From Chondromyces crocatus (lineage in GTDB: Bacteria; Myxococcota_A; Polyangia; Polyangiales; Polyangiaceae), in assembly GCF_001189295.1 (NCBI RefSeq), contig NZ_CP012159.1, positions 4,604,525-4,668,524 of the forward strand: a stretch of DNA of 64,000 bases, in the 5' to 3' direction. Made by a program: the position numbers and the translations under genes. The notes beneath the pieces were generated by a model that worked only from the letters and a program-made list of their open reading frames with translations, had not been told where the DNA came from and did no database searches. The first letter of the stretch is position 1, and every line of letters starts with the position of its first letter. Of the stretch, positions 17,652 through 26,504 are shown in pieces.

Positions 17652-18398
17652 ATGAAGCAACCGAAGAAGCGTCGCGCTCCGCGAGCGCCATTCATCGTGA
17701 CCGTGGCGGCGACCTCTGCACTGTCCCTACCCTTGCTCGCCGGGTGCAGCTCGAGCGACGTAGACCGCTCGGGACTGGTGGGCAACCCGCCGGAGGTCGA
17801 GGTCTGTCCCGAGGAAGTGCCGGACGACGGCGCGCCGTGCTCGGACGTGGGCGTGGGCTGCGACTACCCGGCGGGCATCTCGTGTCCGACCTTCGTGGCC
17901 ACCTGCACCGACGAGCAAACCTGGAACGTGGAAGACCGAACCGGGGTCACCTGCAACCCCCCTGAAGTCGATGTGTGCCCCGAAGCTGTGCCGGAGGCGG
18001 GCGCGCCGTGCTCGGGGCAAACCCTGAGCTGCAACTACCCACCGGACATCTCGTGCCCGGACTTCGTGGCCACCTGCAACGACGACGGGACCTGGGATGT
18101 GGACGACCGCAGCGTGGTCACCTGCAACCCTCCACCTCTGCCCCCGTGCGACCTGCTCACCACGGAGGCCGAGTGCGGGAGTTCGGAGCGCTCGTGCCGG
18201 TGGCTCGTTCCCGGTTGCGCCGAGCCGAATGATCCCGTGCCGGCGCTGGCCGAGGCAGGGTGCTTCGAAGCGGTTCCCTGCGTGGACAATGACTTCTGCT
18301 CCCCGGGGCTGGTGTGCGCCGCGCGGGTCTTCGACCCATGTCATGGCCAGGCGTGCCAGGCTTGCGGCCAGACCGAGATGCTCTGCGTCGCGCCGTGA
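17652..18398 (+). CDS. Cysteine-rich lipoprotein, paralogue 3 of 5
   Basis: A 248-residue paralogue with signal MKQPKKRRAPRAPF and lipobox Cys32. It contains two successive cysteine modules (CPEEVPDDGAPC ... and CPEAVPEAGAPC ...), each ending in CNPP, then the conserved C-terminal domain shared with paralogues 2 and 4. The ATG at 17652 follows GACGAGGGATC, an acceptable ribosome site. Each gene in the cluster has its own leader of 150-270 bp rather than an operon overlap, so members may be expressed separately. Regular disulfide-type Cys spacing and lipidation suggest a surface structural, adhesive or binding protein. No catalytic motif is visible. Confidence 0.85.
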   Translation: MKQPKKRRAPRAPFIVTVAATSALSLPLLAGCSSSDVDRSGLVGNPPEVEVCPEEVPDDGAPCSDVGVGCDYPAGISCPTFVATCTDEQTWNVEDRTGVTCNPPEVDVCPEAVPEAGAPCSGQTLSCNYPPDISCPDFVATCNDDGTWDVDDRSVVTCNPPPLPPCDLLTTEAECGSSERSCRWLVPGCAEPNDPVPALAEAGCFEAVPCVDNDFCSPGLVCAARVFDPCHGQACQACGQTEMLCVAP

Positions 18399-18670
18399 GC
18401 CGTCGAGCGAACCCGCAGCTTCGGGGAGATCGTGGTCGTGGTGCATGACGAGGGTCCGCCCTGAGCTGGATCATGGGCTCAGCGCATTTTTCGTGTGTCG
18501 CCCTCTCGGGGCGAGACCTCTTGCATCCCGATCTCTCGGGTATCGAAATGATCTCGGTTCGGCCTGCTGGTTCGTGTCCTCGAGAGTGATCCACTTGCGG
18601 CATCATGCACGGGAGCCGGGGGGGGGCGATGGCGTGGCGCGTCGAAGCGTCCAGGTGGTGACGAGGGATC

Positions 18671-19426
18671 ATGAAGCAACCGAAGAAGCGTCGCGCTCCG
18701 CGAGCGCCGTTCATCGTGACCGTGGCGGCGACCTCTGCGCTGGCCCTGCCCTTGCTCGCTGGGTGCAGTTCGAGCGTCAAAAGCGATGAGTGCCCTCCGG
18801 GCGCGGAGTGCAACCCCCCGGAGGTCGAGGTCTGTCCCGAGGAAGTGCCGAACGACGGCGCGCCGTGCTCGTACGAGGCCCTGCACTGTGAGTACCCACC
18901 GGGCGACTGGTGTCCAACTGCCGTGGCCACCTGCACCGACGAGGGAACCTGGGACGTTGAAGACCGAGGCAGGGTCGTCTGCAACCCACCTGAAATCCGC
19001 CTGTGCCCCGACGAGCTGCCGGTGGAGGGCGCGCCGTGCTCGCACGTGGCCCTGCACTGCGACTACCCGCCGCACCTCTCGTGTCCCGATCAGGTGGCTG
19101 CCTGCACCGAGGGGGGAACCTGGGAGGTGAACGACATGACGGACGTCACCTGCAACCCCCCGCCTGTGCCTCCGTGCGACCTGCTCACCACGGCGGCCGA
19201 GTGCAAGAGTTCGGAGCGCTCGTGCCGGTGGCTCGTTCCCGGTTGCGCCGAGCCGAATGATCCCGTGCCGGCGCTGGCCGAGGCAGGGTGCTTCGAAGCG
19301 GTTCCCTGCGTGGACAATGACTTCTGCTCCCCGGGGCTGGTGTGCGCCGAGCGGGTCTTCGACCCATGTCATGGCCAGGCGTGCCAGGCTTGCGGCCAGA
19401 CCGAGATGCTCTGCGTCGCGCCGTGA
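18671..19426 (+). CDS. Cysteine-rich lipoprotein, paralogue 4 of 5
   Basis: A 251-residue paralogue whose first 30 residues and last 85 residues are nearly the same as those of paralogue 3, while the middle modules differ more (CPEEVPNDGAPCSYEALHC and CPDELPVEGAPCSHVALHC). This pattern, conserved ends with variable cysteine modules, suggests diversification of the middle of the protein by recombination or selection. Leader and ribosome site match paralogue 3. Function unknown; predicted to be lipid-anchored outside the cytoplasm. Confidence 0.85.
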   Translation: MKQPKKRRAPRAPFIVTVAATSALALPLLAGCSSSVKSDECPPGAECNPPEVEVCPEEVPNDGAPCSYEALHCEYPPGDWCPTAVATCTDEGTWDVEDRGRVVCNPPEIRLCPDELPVEGAPCSHVALHCDYPPHLSCPDQVAACTEGGTWEVNDMTDVTCNPPPVPPCDLLTTAAECKSSERSCRWLVPGCAEPNDPVPALAEAGCFEAVPCVDNDFCSPGLVCAERVFDPCHGQACQACGQTEMLCVAP

Positions 19427-19508
19427 TCTGAAAGCGAGCGAGAGGCGTGCTTCGAGGGCTTCTGGCAAGGGTGAGGAGACGGTGAACGAGCATGAAAGGA
19501 AGCATCGT

Positions 19509-20051
19509 ATGCGGCACGCGCCCTGGCTGATCGCCGGGCTCGCCCTGCACCTGTTCACAGGGTGCGGGGACGTGGTGGTGGAGCAGCCTCCGCAAGGAGG
19601 GGGCGACTCGCCAGAGACGCCAGCGCAAGGCTGTCCCGAGCAGGCCCCTGGCGAGGGGACGCCCTGCGCCGGCACGGGGCTGCGCTGCGCCTACCCCGAC
19701 GACACCTGGTGTCCGTCTTTCCTCGCCGTCTGCAGCGGCGACGGGACCTGGGAGGTGGAGGTGCCGCCGGACGACGTTTGCAGCACACCGACCTTGTACC
19801 CGTGCCATTCGTTTCTCACCGAGCGCGAGTGTGTAGCGCAGGTCGGCCACTGCCGATGGCGGGTGCCGGGGTGTGCCGACAGCTCTCCCTTCGAGGCGTT
19901 GCCCCAGGCCGGGTGCTTCGCGCAGCTGCCCTGCTACGGTCCCCAGTACTGCTACCCGGACCAGACGTGCGTCACGCGGATCGTCGCCCCGTGCGTCGGA
20001 GCCGAGTGCAGCGCCTGCGGGGCGTCGGCGAGCGTCTGCCTCGCGCTGTGA
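19509..20051 (+). CDS. Cysteine-rich lipoprotein, paralogue 5 of 5
   Basis: A 180-residue diverged last member. The signal MRHAPWLIAGLALHLFTGC lacks the basic PKKRRAP stretch of the others. One cysteine module (CPEQAPGEGTPC ... SFLAVC) is followed by a version of the C-terminal domain (CHSFLTERECVAQVGHCRWRVPGC, CFAQLPC, CVGAECSACGASASVCLAL). The ATG at 19509 has AGGAAG seven bases upstream; an in-frame GTG at 19482, with GGTGAGGAG before it, would add nine residues and is a real alternative. It ends the tandem family; a 171-bp gap leads to the TerB-like gene. Confidence 0.75.
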   Translation: MRHAPWLIAGLALHLFTGCGDVVVEQPPQGGGDSPETPAQGCPEQAPGEGTPCAGTGLRCAYPDDTWCPSFLAVCSGDGTWEVEVPPDDVCSTPTLYPCHSFLTERECVAQVGHCRWRVPGCADSSPFEALPQAGCFAQLPCYGPQYCYPDQTCVTRIVAPCVGAECSACGASASVCLAL

Positions 20052-20222
20052 GCGTCGGGCGCTCGTCGCACATCGCGGCGTGCGCTTCCTTGCTCCGCGC
20101 CTCTTCTCGCCTGTCGTGGGTTTCCATGGCCCCGGGTGCGCCCGGGCCGGATGCTCACCCTGCGTCGGGGGCCCGCCGAAATTCGATCCTTCTGCTCCGG
20201 CGACCGGGCTAGAGTGCCCCGC

Positions 20223-20549
20223 ATGCTCGACAAGCTCTCGCGGGAGGAACGCCTCCAGCTCATGCGCTTCGTGTGCTCGTTTGCCTGGGCTGACCTGGAA
20301 ATCCAGCCCAAGGAGCGAAAGTTCATCGGCAGCTTGATCACCAAGCTCCACCTGAACGCGGACGAGAAGGCCCAGGTGAAGGCCTGGCTCGAGGTGCCGC
20401 CGGAGGCGGAGATGCTCGATCCTCAGCTCATCCCGCGCGCCCACCGTGAGCTGTTCCTCGAGACGGCGCGGAAGATGATCGCGGCCGACGGCAACGTCGA
20501 TCCCGAAGAAGAAGAGTCGCTGCGCCTGCTCGAGCAGCTCACCGCCTGA
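20223..20549 (+). CDS. TerB-like (tellurite-resistance fold) small protein
   Basis: A 108-residue all-helical protein with the TerB-type pattern: [16 protein letters not shown] near the N-terminus, and [19 protein letters not shown] near the C-terminus. The two acidic D/E-containing helix junctions are characteristic of the TerB fold and may bind metal. The ATG at 20223 is chosen because the frame upstream is not conserved in character. It lies only 8 bp ahead of purE and may share its transcript. TerB-like proteins are linked to membrane stress and metal tolerance; no tellurite operon is present here, so the specific role is unknown. Confidence 0.75.
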   Translation: MLDKLSREERLQLMRFVCSFAWADLEIQPKERKFIGSLITKLHLNADEKAQVKAWLEVPPEAEMLDPQLIPRAHRELFLETARKMIAADGNVDPEEEESLRLLEQLTA

Positions 20550-20557
20550 GTGTCACC

Positions 20558-21082
20558 ATGAGCGATGCTCCCTCCGAGGTGTCGCCGACGTCCGGCGAGG
20601 CGCCGTGGGTCGGCGTGATCATGGGCGGCAAGAGCGACTGGGAGCACCTCGCGCCGGCGAGCGAGTTCCTGACACAGCTCGGCATCCCCCACGAAGCGCG
20701 TGTCGTCTCCGCCCACCGCACGCCGGACCGGATGTTCGACTACGCGCAGACGGCCGCTGGGCGAGGGATCCAGGTGATCATCGCTGCGGCGGGCGGTGCG
20801 GCGCATCTCCCGGGCATGGTGGCCGCGAAGACGACCTTGCCGGTCATCGGTGTGCCCATCCCCGCCACGGCCTTGAACGGCGTCGACGCGCTGCTCTCCA
20901 TCGTCCAGATGCCGAAGGGCGTCCCGGTGGCGACCATGGCCATCGGCAAGCCAGGTGCGGCGAACGCTGCGTTGCTCGCCGCCTCGATCCTCGCGCTCTC
21001 GCGCCCCGTGCTGCGTGAGCGTCTCGCCTCCTTCCGGGCGGCCCAGGAGGCCGCCGTCCTCCGCGACGCCGTGATCCTGTGA
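20558..21082 (+). CDS. purE: N5-carboxyaminoimidazole ribonucleotide mutase
   Basis: A 174-residue class I PurE. It interconverts N5-CAIR and CAIR in de novo purine synthesis in the cytoplasm. Family motifs are clear: MGGKSDW at 22-28, SAHRTPDR at 51-58 with the catalytic His52, [11 protein letters not shown], then GVPI. Length is normal with a short N-terminal extension. Its last codons overlap the GTG start of purK by four bases, the standard purEK coupling. All key residues are present. Confidence 0.96.
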   Translation: MSDAPSEVSPTSGEAPWVGVIMGGKSDWEHLAPASEFLTQLGIPHEARVVSAHRTPDRMFDYAQTAAGRGIQVIIAAAGGAAHLPGMVAAKTTLPVIGVPIPATALNGVDALLSIVQMPKGVPVATMAIGKPGAANAALLAASILALSRPVLRERLASFRAAQEAAVLRDAVIL

Positions 21083-22242
21083 ACCGACCCATCCTTCCCG
21101 GAACGACCCTCGGCATCCTCGGCGGTGGCCAGCTCGGCCGCATGACGGCGCTGGCTGCGCGCACCCTGGGCTATCAGGTCCACGCCCTGGATCCGGATCC
21201 CGACTGCGCGGCGCGCCCGGTGCTCGATCGGCTGGTCTCTGCCTCGTTCCAGGACGTGGATGCCGCGGTGGAGCTGGCGTCCCGCTGCGACGTGGTGACG
21301 CTGGAGATCGAGACCATCGCGGTGAACGCGCTGGAGGCTGCGGCCAAGGTGGCGCCGGTCAGGCCCTCCGCCCAGGTGATGGGGATGGTGCAGGACCGCG
21401 GGATCCAGAAGGCCTGGCTCTCGAAGAACGGGTTTCCCGTCGGCCCGTTCCGGGAGGTGGCGAGTGCCGTGGAGCTGGGCGCTGCGGTGGCCCAGATGGG
21501 GGCCTCGTGCTTCATCAAGGCCTGCCGCGGCGGGTACGACGGCCGGGGTCAGGCCGAGCTTCTGGATCTGGCCGAGGCCGAGCAGCTCTGGTCCCAGATC
21601 GGCGGCGGTCGCGCCGTCGTGGAGCAAGCGCTGGATCTCCAGGCCGAGCTGAGCGTGCTCGTGGCGCGCAGCCCGAGCGGCAAGCTCGCCGTGTATCCCC
21701 CCGCGCTGAACCACCACCGGAACCGGATCCTCGAGTGGTCCCTGCTGCCCGGGCCCATCTCGGCGAGCGTCACCGGGCAGGCGGTGCAGATCGCGCTCGA
21801 TCTCGCGGTGGGGCTGCGCCTCGAGGGCATCCTCGTGGTGGAGCTGTTCCTGCTGCGTGATGGCCGCTTGCTGGTGAACGAGCTCGCACCGCGCCCCCAC
21901 AACAGCTACCACGCCTCGGAGGTCGCCTGCGCCACCAGCCAGTTCGAACAGGCGGTGCGCGCCGTGTGTGATCTCCCGCTCGGCTCGGTGGAGATCGTGC
22001 GCCCCGCAGCCATCGTCAACCTGCTCGGGGATCTCTGGTTGCGCGATGCGCCACCACCCTTCGAGGCGGCGCTGGAGGTGCCGGGGGTGCGGCTTCACCT
22101 GTACGGCAAGCGTGTGGCGCGGCCAGGTCGCAAGATGGGGCACCTCTCCGCGACGGGCCGCACGCCCGAGGAGGCGCTCGCCGCGGCGAAGCTGGCGATG
22201 GCGCGCCTCGGGGGTCAGCCCTCGCTGCCGCTGCCAGGCTGA
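21079..22242 (+). CDS. purK: N5-carboxyaminoimidazole ribonucleotide synthase
   Basis: A 387-residue ATP-grasp enzyme that carboxylates AIR to N5-CAIR using ATP and bicarbonate, feeding PurE. Visible are the N-terminal GGGQLGRM near 15-22, the ATP-grasp lysine region ([15 protein letters not shown]), the ATP/metal-binding [22 protein letters not shown], and the conserved [15 protein letters not shown]. It starts at a GTG overlapping purE by four bases. Nothing is missing and the length is typical. Confidence 0.96.
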   Translation: MNRPILPGTTLGILGGGQLGRMTALAARTLGYQVHALDPDPDCAARPVLDRLVSASFQDVDAAVELASRCDVVTLEIETIAVNALEAAAKVAPVRPSAQVMGMVQDRGIQKAWLSKNGFPVGPFREVASAVELGAAVAQMGASCFIKACRGGYDGRGQAELLDLAEAEQLWSQIGGGRAVVEQALDLQAELSVLVARSPSGKLAVYPPALNHHRNRILEWSLLPGPISASVTGQAVQIALDLAVGLRLEGILVVELFLLRDGRLLVNELAPRPHNSYHASEVACATSQFEQAVRAVCDLPLGSVEIVRPAAIVNLLGDLWLRDAPPPFEAALEVPGVRLHLYGKRVARPGRKMGHLSATGRTPEEALAAAKLAMARLGGQPSLPLPG

Positions 22243-22353
22243 GACGACCTCCGCGCGCGCCGGGGGGCCTGTCGCATGCTGGCGCTCCAGCGCGCGAGGG
22301 GTGAACGCGGCGCGTCGAAGGCGGTGCGTCGAAGGCGCGTCAAAGGCGACGCG

Positions 22354-22422
22354 TCGAAAGGGTCCCTGTCGTCGGGTCGAAAGGGTCCCTGTCGTCGGGG
22401 CGAAGGGGTCCCCGTCGTCGGG
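22354..22422. repeat. Three tandem 23-bp repeats in a 302-bp gap
   Basis: Within the gap 22243-22544, three 23-bp units read approximately TCGAAAGGGTCCCTGTCGTC plus GGG; the first two are identical and the third has three changes. Just upstream a looser series of GCGTCGAAGGC-like segments precedes them. The rest of the gap holds only the promoter region of the next gene. Confidence 0.85.
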
Positions 22423-22544
22423 TGGACGTGACCATCGTCCCGTCGAGGTGCCCGGAGCCCGCTTGACGCCCCCGACGGTCGGCCCGATTGTCCTCCCGCG
22501 AACCGTTTGCGGCGTGCAACGGTGTCCAGGAAGGGGAGCCCGCT

Positions 22545-22874
22545 ATGTACATCGCTCGATGGCATTTCACCGCCCGTGAAGGACAGACGAACGCGTGCAT
22601 CACCCACCTCCGCAAGTGGGCGATCGACGTGGGAGACCGCATCGGTTGGAAGCCCAGCGCGATCCGCTTCATTCAGGGTGCGATCGGTGAGGGCGAGGGG
22701 CGGATCGAGCTCGAGGTTCAGCTCGACTCGCTGTCCGATCTCGAAGGCGCGTGGAGCGACATGAAGGGCGTGCCTTACCACGCGCAGCACCAGCGCGAGC
22801 TGGAGGGGCTGCTCGTGCCGGGCAGCGTGCACTGGACGGTGCACCGCATCGTCGACTTCTCGGTCGAGGAGTGA
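22545..22874 (+). CDS. Small conserved-looking protein of unknown function
   Basis: A 109-residue protein starting at an ATG preceded by AGGAAGGGGAG. It has an alternating beta/alpha pattern (MYIARWHFTAREG..., RIELEVQLDSLSDLEGAW, HWTVHRIVDFSVEE) consistent with a dimeric alpha/beta-barrel (ferredoxin-like) fold, but I do not recognise the family. No signal peptide. It is 16 bp ahead of the isochorismatase-like gene and on the same strand, so the two are probably co-transcribed. Confidence 0.7.
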   Translation: MYIARWHFTAREGQTNACITHLRKWAIDVGDRIGWKPSAIRFIQGAIGEGEGRIELEVQLDSLSDLEGAWSDMKGVPYHAQHQRELEGLLVPGSVHWTVHRIVDFSVEE

Positions 22875-22890
22875 GGGCGACCCGTCCCTG

Positions 22891-23658
22891 ATGCGCGCAC
22901 CTTCCAGGAAGCACGCCGCCGAAGCGACCGCGGTGCTGGTCATCGACGTGGTGAACGATCTGGAGTTTCCGGGGGGCGAGAAGGTGCTGCCGTGGGCCCG
23001 CAAGATGGCCGACCAGCTCGTGCCGTTCCTCGACGAAGCCCGCGCCGCGGGGTTCCCCGTCATCTACGTCAACGACAACTTCGGTCACTGGCGCAGCGAT
23101 CTCGGCGACATCTACCGCCACTGCAGCCGACAGGGGGCGCGCGGGCGCCCCGTCGTCCGCAAGCTGAAGCCGCGCAAGGACGACTACTTCATCGTCAAGC
23201 CCAAGCACTCCGGCTTCTTCTCCACGGCCCTGCAGCCGCTCTTGCACCACCTCGGGGCACGCAGGCTGATCCTCACGGGCATGGCGACCAACCTCTGCGT
23301 CTTCTTCACGGCGCATGACGCGCACATGCACGAGTACACCATCTCGGTGCTCTCCGACTGCTGCGCCGCCGAGAGCGACCTCGACCACGACACCGCGCTC
23401 GACCAGCTCGTGCGTTTCTGTCGGGTCCAGGTGTGCCGCAGCGACGAGATCGCGCTGAAGAAGCTCACCCCGGCCGCCGCGAAGGACGAGCCTGCGCGGC
23501 CCCGCAAGCGTCGCGAGCGCAGCACGGCCCGGACGTCGGGGCGAGAGGCTCGTCCGAAGCGGTCTCCTGCGAAGAAGTCTCCTGCGAAGCGGTCTCCTGC
23601 GAAGCGATCTCCCACGAAGCGGTCTCCTGCGAAGCGGTCTCGTCCGAAGGCGAGCTGA
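22891..23658 (+). CDS. Isochorismatase-family cysteine hydrolase with a Ser-Pro-Lys repeat tail
   Basis: A 255-residue protein whose first 200 residues are an isochorismatase-like hydrolase domain. The catalytic triad can be placed: Asp19 in VLVIDVVND, Lys103 in IVKPKHSGFF, and Cys136 in GMATNLCV. The family includes nicotinamidases, N-carbamoylsarcosine amidases and isochorismatases; substrate cannot be told. The last 35 residues are unrelated: repeats of KRSPAK-type units (KKSPAKRSPAKRSPTKRSPAKRS), encoded by near-perfect 15-bp DNA repeats at about 23565-23645. This tail closely resembles the C-terminal tail of histone H1-like proteins and may bind nucleic acid or polyanions. Confidence 0.88.
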   Translation: MRAPSRKHAAEATAVLVIDVVNDLEFPGGEKVLPWARKMADQLVPFLDEARAAGFPVIYVNDNFGHWRSDLGDIYRHCSRQGARGRPVVRKLKPRKDDYFIVKPKHSGFFSTALQPLLHHLGARRLILTGMATNLCVFFTAHDAHMHEYTISVLSDCCAAESDLDHDTALDQLVRFCRVQVCRSDEIALKKLTPAAAKDEPARPRKRRERSTARTSGREARPKRSPAKKSPAKRSPAKRSPTKRSPAKRSRPKAS

Positions 23659-23758
23659 AGCGCTGACCAGCGCGAGGCCGCGAGCGCCTTGCGATCCGCC
23701 CGCGACCGATGTCGCGCCGCGCGAACACAGCGGCGACCGGCCGGCATCCAATCCGGAC

Positions 23759-25750
23759 ATGGCACGAGCTGTTTCCACCCGACGAGCACGTCCCTCGGCC
23801 TGCGCGGCTGCTGGCGTGCCTCCCTCAGGGTCCTGGGCGCGCGGCTCCCGCGCGATCCGGCTCGCCTCGTTTCTGCTTCTCTGCGCGATCCCGGCCTGTA
23901 CGTCGAGCTGTGGGGGGCCTCCTCCGACCGACGATGGCGCGGCGGCGTCGGCGCGGATCCGCGCCTGGGTTCGCGCCGAGGCCGAAGCGCGCGCGCAACG
24001 CGCCCAGATGGAAGCCGCGGCGCGGGACAGCGCGCCCACGGACCCCGCGCGGCGACCCACCCGTCATCAAGGAATCCTTCCCGTTCTGCTCAGCGCCAGT
24101 GGTGGACAGAGCCCTAAAGCCGGCACCCCCGGAGCGCCTGGGGTCACCGAGGCGCCTGCCACGGCAGGGGCCGGGCAAGAGGAGCCCGTCGTCTCCCTCG
24201 GCGTTCCGTTCCCGCCTGGCGCCATCCAGGATCCATCGAAGATCGCGCTCCGTCACGGCCGCGGGAAGCCGGTGCCCGTCCATGTCCAGGTGCTCGCCAC
24301 GTGGCCTCGCGACGGTTCCATCCGCAGCGCCCTGGTCGCGTTCCGGGCCAAGGTGGGGGCGAAGGAGCAGGACCTCTACCAGATCATCTGGGGGCCGGAA
24401 GCGGAGGCCAACCGGCGCCCGTCGCCGCCCCTCGCCCCGAATCCGGACGGGCCGATCACGGCGACGTTGCCCGCGTCCTGGTACGGCCAGAGCCTGGTGA
24501 GCGGGCCGCAGGTGCCGGCGCTCGACGACCAGCGCTTCCCGAAGTTCGAGCAGCGCATCGAGCAGGGGCTGTCGACGATGTCGCCCGCCTTCGACACGCT
24601 GAAGGTGGCGTGCTCCGGGCAGCACCGCACCTACTACGACAGCCCGCACGCGCTCTATCAGCGCTTCCTCCGTTACGGCGATGCGGCGCGGTTCCAGCGG
24701 GCGCGCGCGGAGGCGCTCTGGTTCCGCGGCAACGAGATCCGGTTCAGCCCCGACAGGCAGTGGGCGGTCCACGTCTGTCAGCCGGAGGGGTGGACGCCCG
24801 AGAAGCCCATCGGGTGGGGCGCGCTGCGGCGCATGGTCTCGCAAGGGTTGCTCGACGACTACCTGCTCACGGGCGATCCCGCCTCGAAGGAGGCGATCGT
24901 CGCCATGGGCGAGGCGCTGCGGCTGAGCATCCCGGCCTTCAAGACGAAGAAGGAGGACCAGCTCCTCGCGACGGAGCGGAACATGGCGTTCACCATGATG
25001 ATCCTGGCCAGCTACTACGCGCTGGAGCCGCGGCCCGACGTGAAGGCCTCCCTCGACGAGCTCGTGGACCGCACGGTGGCCTGGCAGGCGCGCAGCAGCA
25101 GCGGCGCCTTCGAGCACGACGTGACACGCGCGGACCCGAGCGAGTGTGAGCGGGGGCCGAAGGGGGCGTCGCCGTTCATGACCGCGCTGCTCGTCGACGC
25201 CTTGATGGACGTGCACGCGCTCACGGGCGACCGGCGCATCGTCGGTGTGGTGGAGCGGTCTGCGAAGTGGCTGGAAGAGCAGGCGCTCACCTCCGACCGG
25301 CGCGCCTTCCGCTACCTGTGGCGCTGCGAAACCGATGCCTACGACGACAGCGGGACGGCGGATCTGAACCTGCTCGTCGTCCCGGTGTTCGGCGCCGCGT
25401 ACGCGCTCACGGGCGACAAGCGCTGGCTGCGCACGGGCGACCAGCTCGCCGACATCGGGGTGGACGCGATGAGGCCGAGGAGCCCGAAGCACTGGAGCCA
25501 GTCCATGCGCAGCTTCGGCCGCTACCTGGGCTACCGTGCGGCGGGATCGACGGTGGGGGAGGCCGCCGCTGCGCTCGGCACCGACGAGGAGGCGCCCGCG
25601 GCGGCACCTCAGGGCCAGGGAGGAAAGACCATTGCTCCCAGCAAGGCACCCGCAGCCGGGCAGACCCCTGCACGCGAGGGGGCCTCGGGCGCGCCGACGC
25701 CGACCGCGCCGGCTGCACCGACCGCACCGACCGCACCTCCGCGACCTTGA
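23759..25750 (+). CDS. Secreted six-hairpin glycosidase-like protein (exo-rhamnogalacturonan-lyase-like)
   Basis: A 663-residue exported protein. A basic N-terminus leads to a hydrophobic segment ending in LLLCAIPAC, a lipobox-like signal. A beta-rich domain (residues about 130-230, starting VSLGVPFPPGAI) is followed by an (alpha/alpha)-barrel-like region with RYLWRCETDAYDDSGTADLNLL and repeated TGDxR helical units (LTGDPASKE, LTGDRRIVG, LTGDKRWLR). This layout resembles the PcRGLX/YetA-like exo-rhamnogalacturonan lyase group, with an N-terminal RIFT barrel and six-hairpin core. The last 80 residues are a Gly/Ala/Pro/Thr-rich low-complexity tail. The family assignment is by pattern only; substrate is likely a polysaccharide. 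Confidence 0.65.
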   Translation: MARAVSTRRARPSACAAAGVPPSGSWARGSRAIRLASFLLLCAIPACTSSCGGPPPTDDGAAASARIRAWVRAEAEARAQRAQMEAAARDSAPTDPARRPTRHQGILPVLLSASGGQSPKAGTPGAPGVTEAPATAGAGQEEPVVSLGVPFPPGAIQDPSKIALRHGRGKPVPVHVQVLATWPRDGSIRSALVAFRAKVGAKEQDLYQIIWGPEAEANRRPSPPLAPNPDGPITATLPASWYGQSLVSGPQVPALDDQRFPKFEQRIEQGLSTMSPAFDTLKVACSGQHRTYYDSPHALYQRFLRYGDAARFQRARAEALWFRGNEIRFSPDRQWAVHVCQPEGWTPEKPIGWGALRRMVSQGLLDDYLLTGDPASKEAIVAMGEALRLSIPAFKTKKEDQLLATERNMAFTMMILASYYALEPRPDVKASLDELVDRTVAWQARSSSGAFEHDVTRADPSECERGPKGASPFMTALLVDALMDVHALTGDRRIVGVVERSAKWLEEQALTSDRRAFRYLWRCETDAYDDSGTADLNLLVVPVFGAAYALTGDKRWLRTGDQLADIGVDAMRPRSPKHWSQSMRSFGRYLGYRAAGSTVGEAAAALGTDEEAPAAAPQGQGGKTIAPSKAPAAGQTPAREGASGAPTPTAPAAPTAPTAPPRP

Positions 25751-25832
25751 AGCGCCACGCGTGGCACCTTCGCTCTGCCGTGCAGGACAGGGAGCTGTTC
25801 CGTGAGCCGCGGCCTCGCGTAGCATCCCGCGC

Positions 25833-26504
25833 GTGACGTCCGAGGAAGCGTTCCCGATCGGCCTGTCGCTGCGGGTCGCGGCGATCGCGCTGGGCCTCGC
25901 GGGGCCTCTCGGCATCGGCATCGCGTGGGTGCAGGCGCGCCATCGCTACCCGCTCCGCTGGCTGGTGGAGGCGCTCGTCCTCTTGCCGCTGATCCTGCCT
26001 CCTTCCGTGATCGGCTACTTCCTCATCGTGGTCTTCGGGCGGCGTGGCCTGGTGGGGCCGCTGCTGGAGGGGACCTTCGGTGTGCGCCTCGTGTTCTCGC
26101 CCGCTGGCGCCGTGCTCGCCTCGACGGTGGTCGCGCTGCCCCTCGTGGTGAAGACCGCGCAGCCCGCGATCGAGGCCGTGCCCCCCGAGCTGGAGCAGGT
26201 GGCGAAGACCCTCGGCCTGGGGCCACTGTCGCTGCTGTTCCGGGTCACGCTGCCGGTTGCCTACCGCGGTGTGCTCGCGGCGCTGGTCCTCGGCTACGCC
26301 CGCGCGCTCGGCGAGTTCGGGGCGACGCTCATGTTCGCCGGCAACATCCCCGGCCTGACGAACACCATGCCGCTGGAGCTGTTCGCTGCCTACCAGGGGG
26401 GAGACGACGCGCGCGCGGGCCTGTACGTGATCGTGCTGACGGGGATGTCGCTGGTCGTGGCCTTCGTAGCAGCGCGGCTCTCTCCGCGGGAGATCACGGG
26501 GTGA
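25833..26504 (+). CDS. modB: Molybdate ABC transporter permease
   Basis: A 223-residue inner-membrane permease. About five to six hydrophobic segments are visible and the EAA-type cytoplasmic loop is present (PPELEQVAKTLGLGPLSLLFRVTLP), as is the ModB-typical ARALGEFGATLMFAGNIPG. It begins with a GTG at 25833 and overlaps modC by four bases. It forms the translocation channel for molybdate (or tungstate) with ModC. The periplasmic binding protein modA is not next to it. Confidence 0.92.
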   Translation: MTSEEAFPIGLSLRVAAIALGLAGPLGIGIAWVQARHRYPLRWLVEALVLLPLILPPSVIGYFLIVVFGRRGLVGPLLEGTFGVRLVFSPAGAVLASTVVALPLVVKTAQPAIEAVPPELEQVAKTLGLGPLSLLFRVTLPVAYRGVLAALVLGYARALGEFGATLMFAGNIPGLTNTMPLELFAAYQGGDDARAGLYVIVLTGMSLVVAFVAARLSPREITG

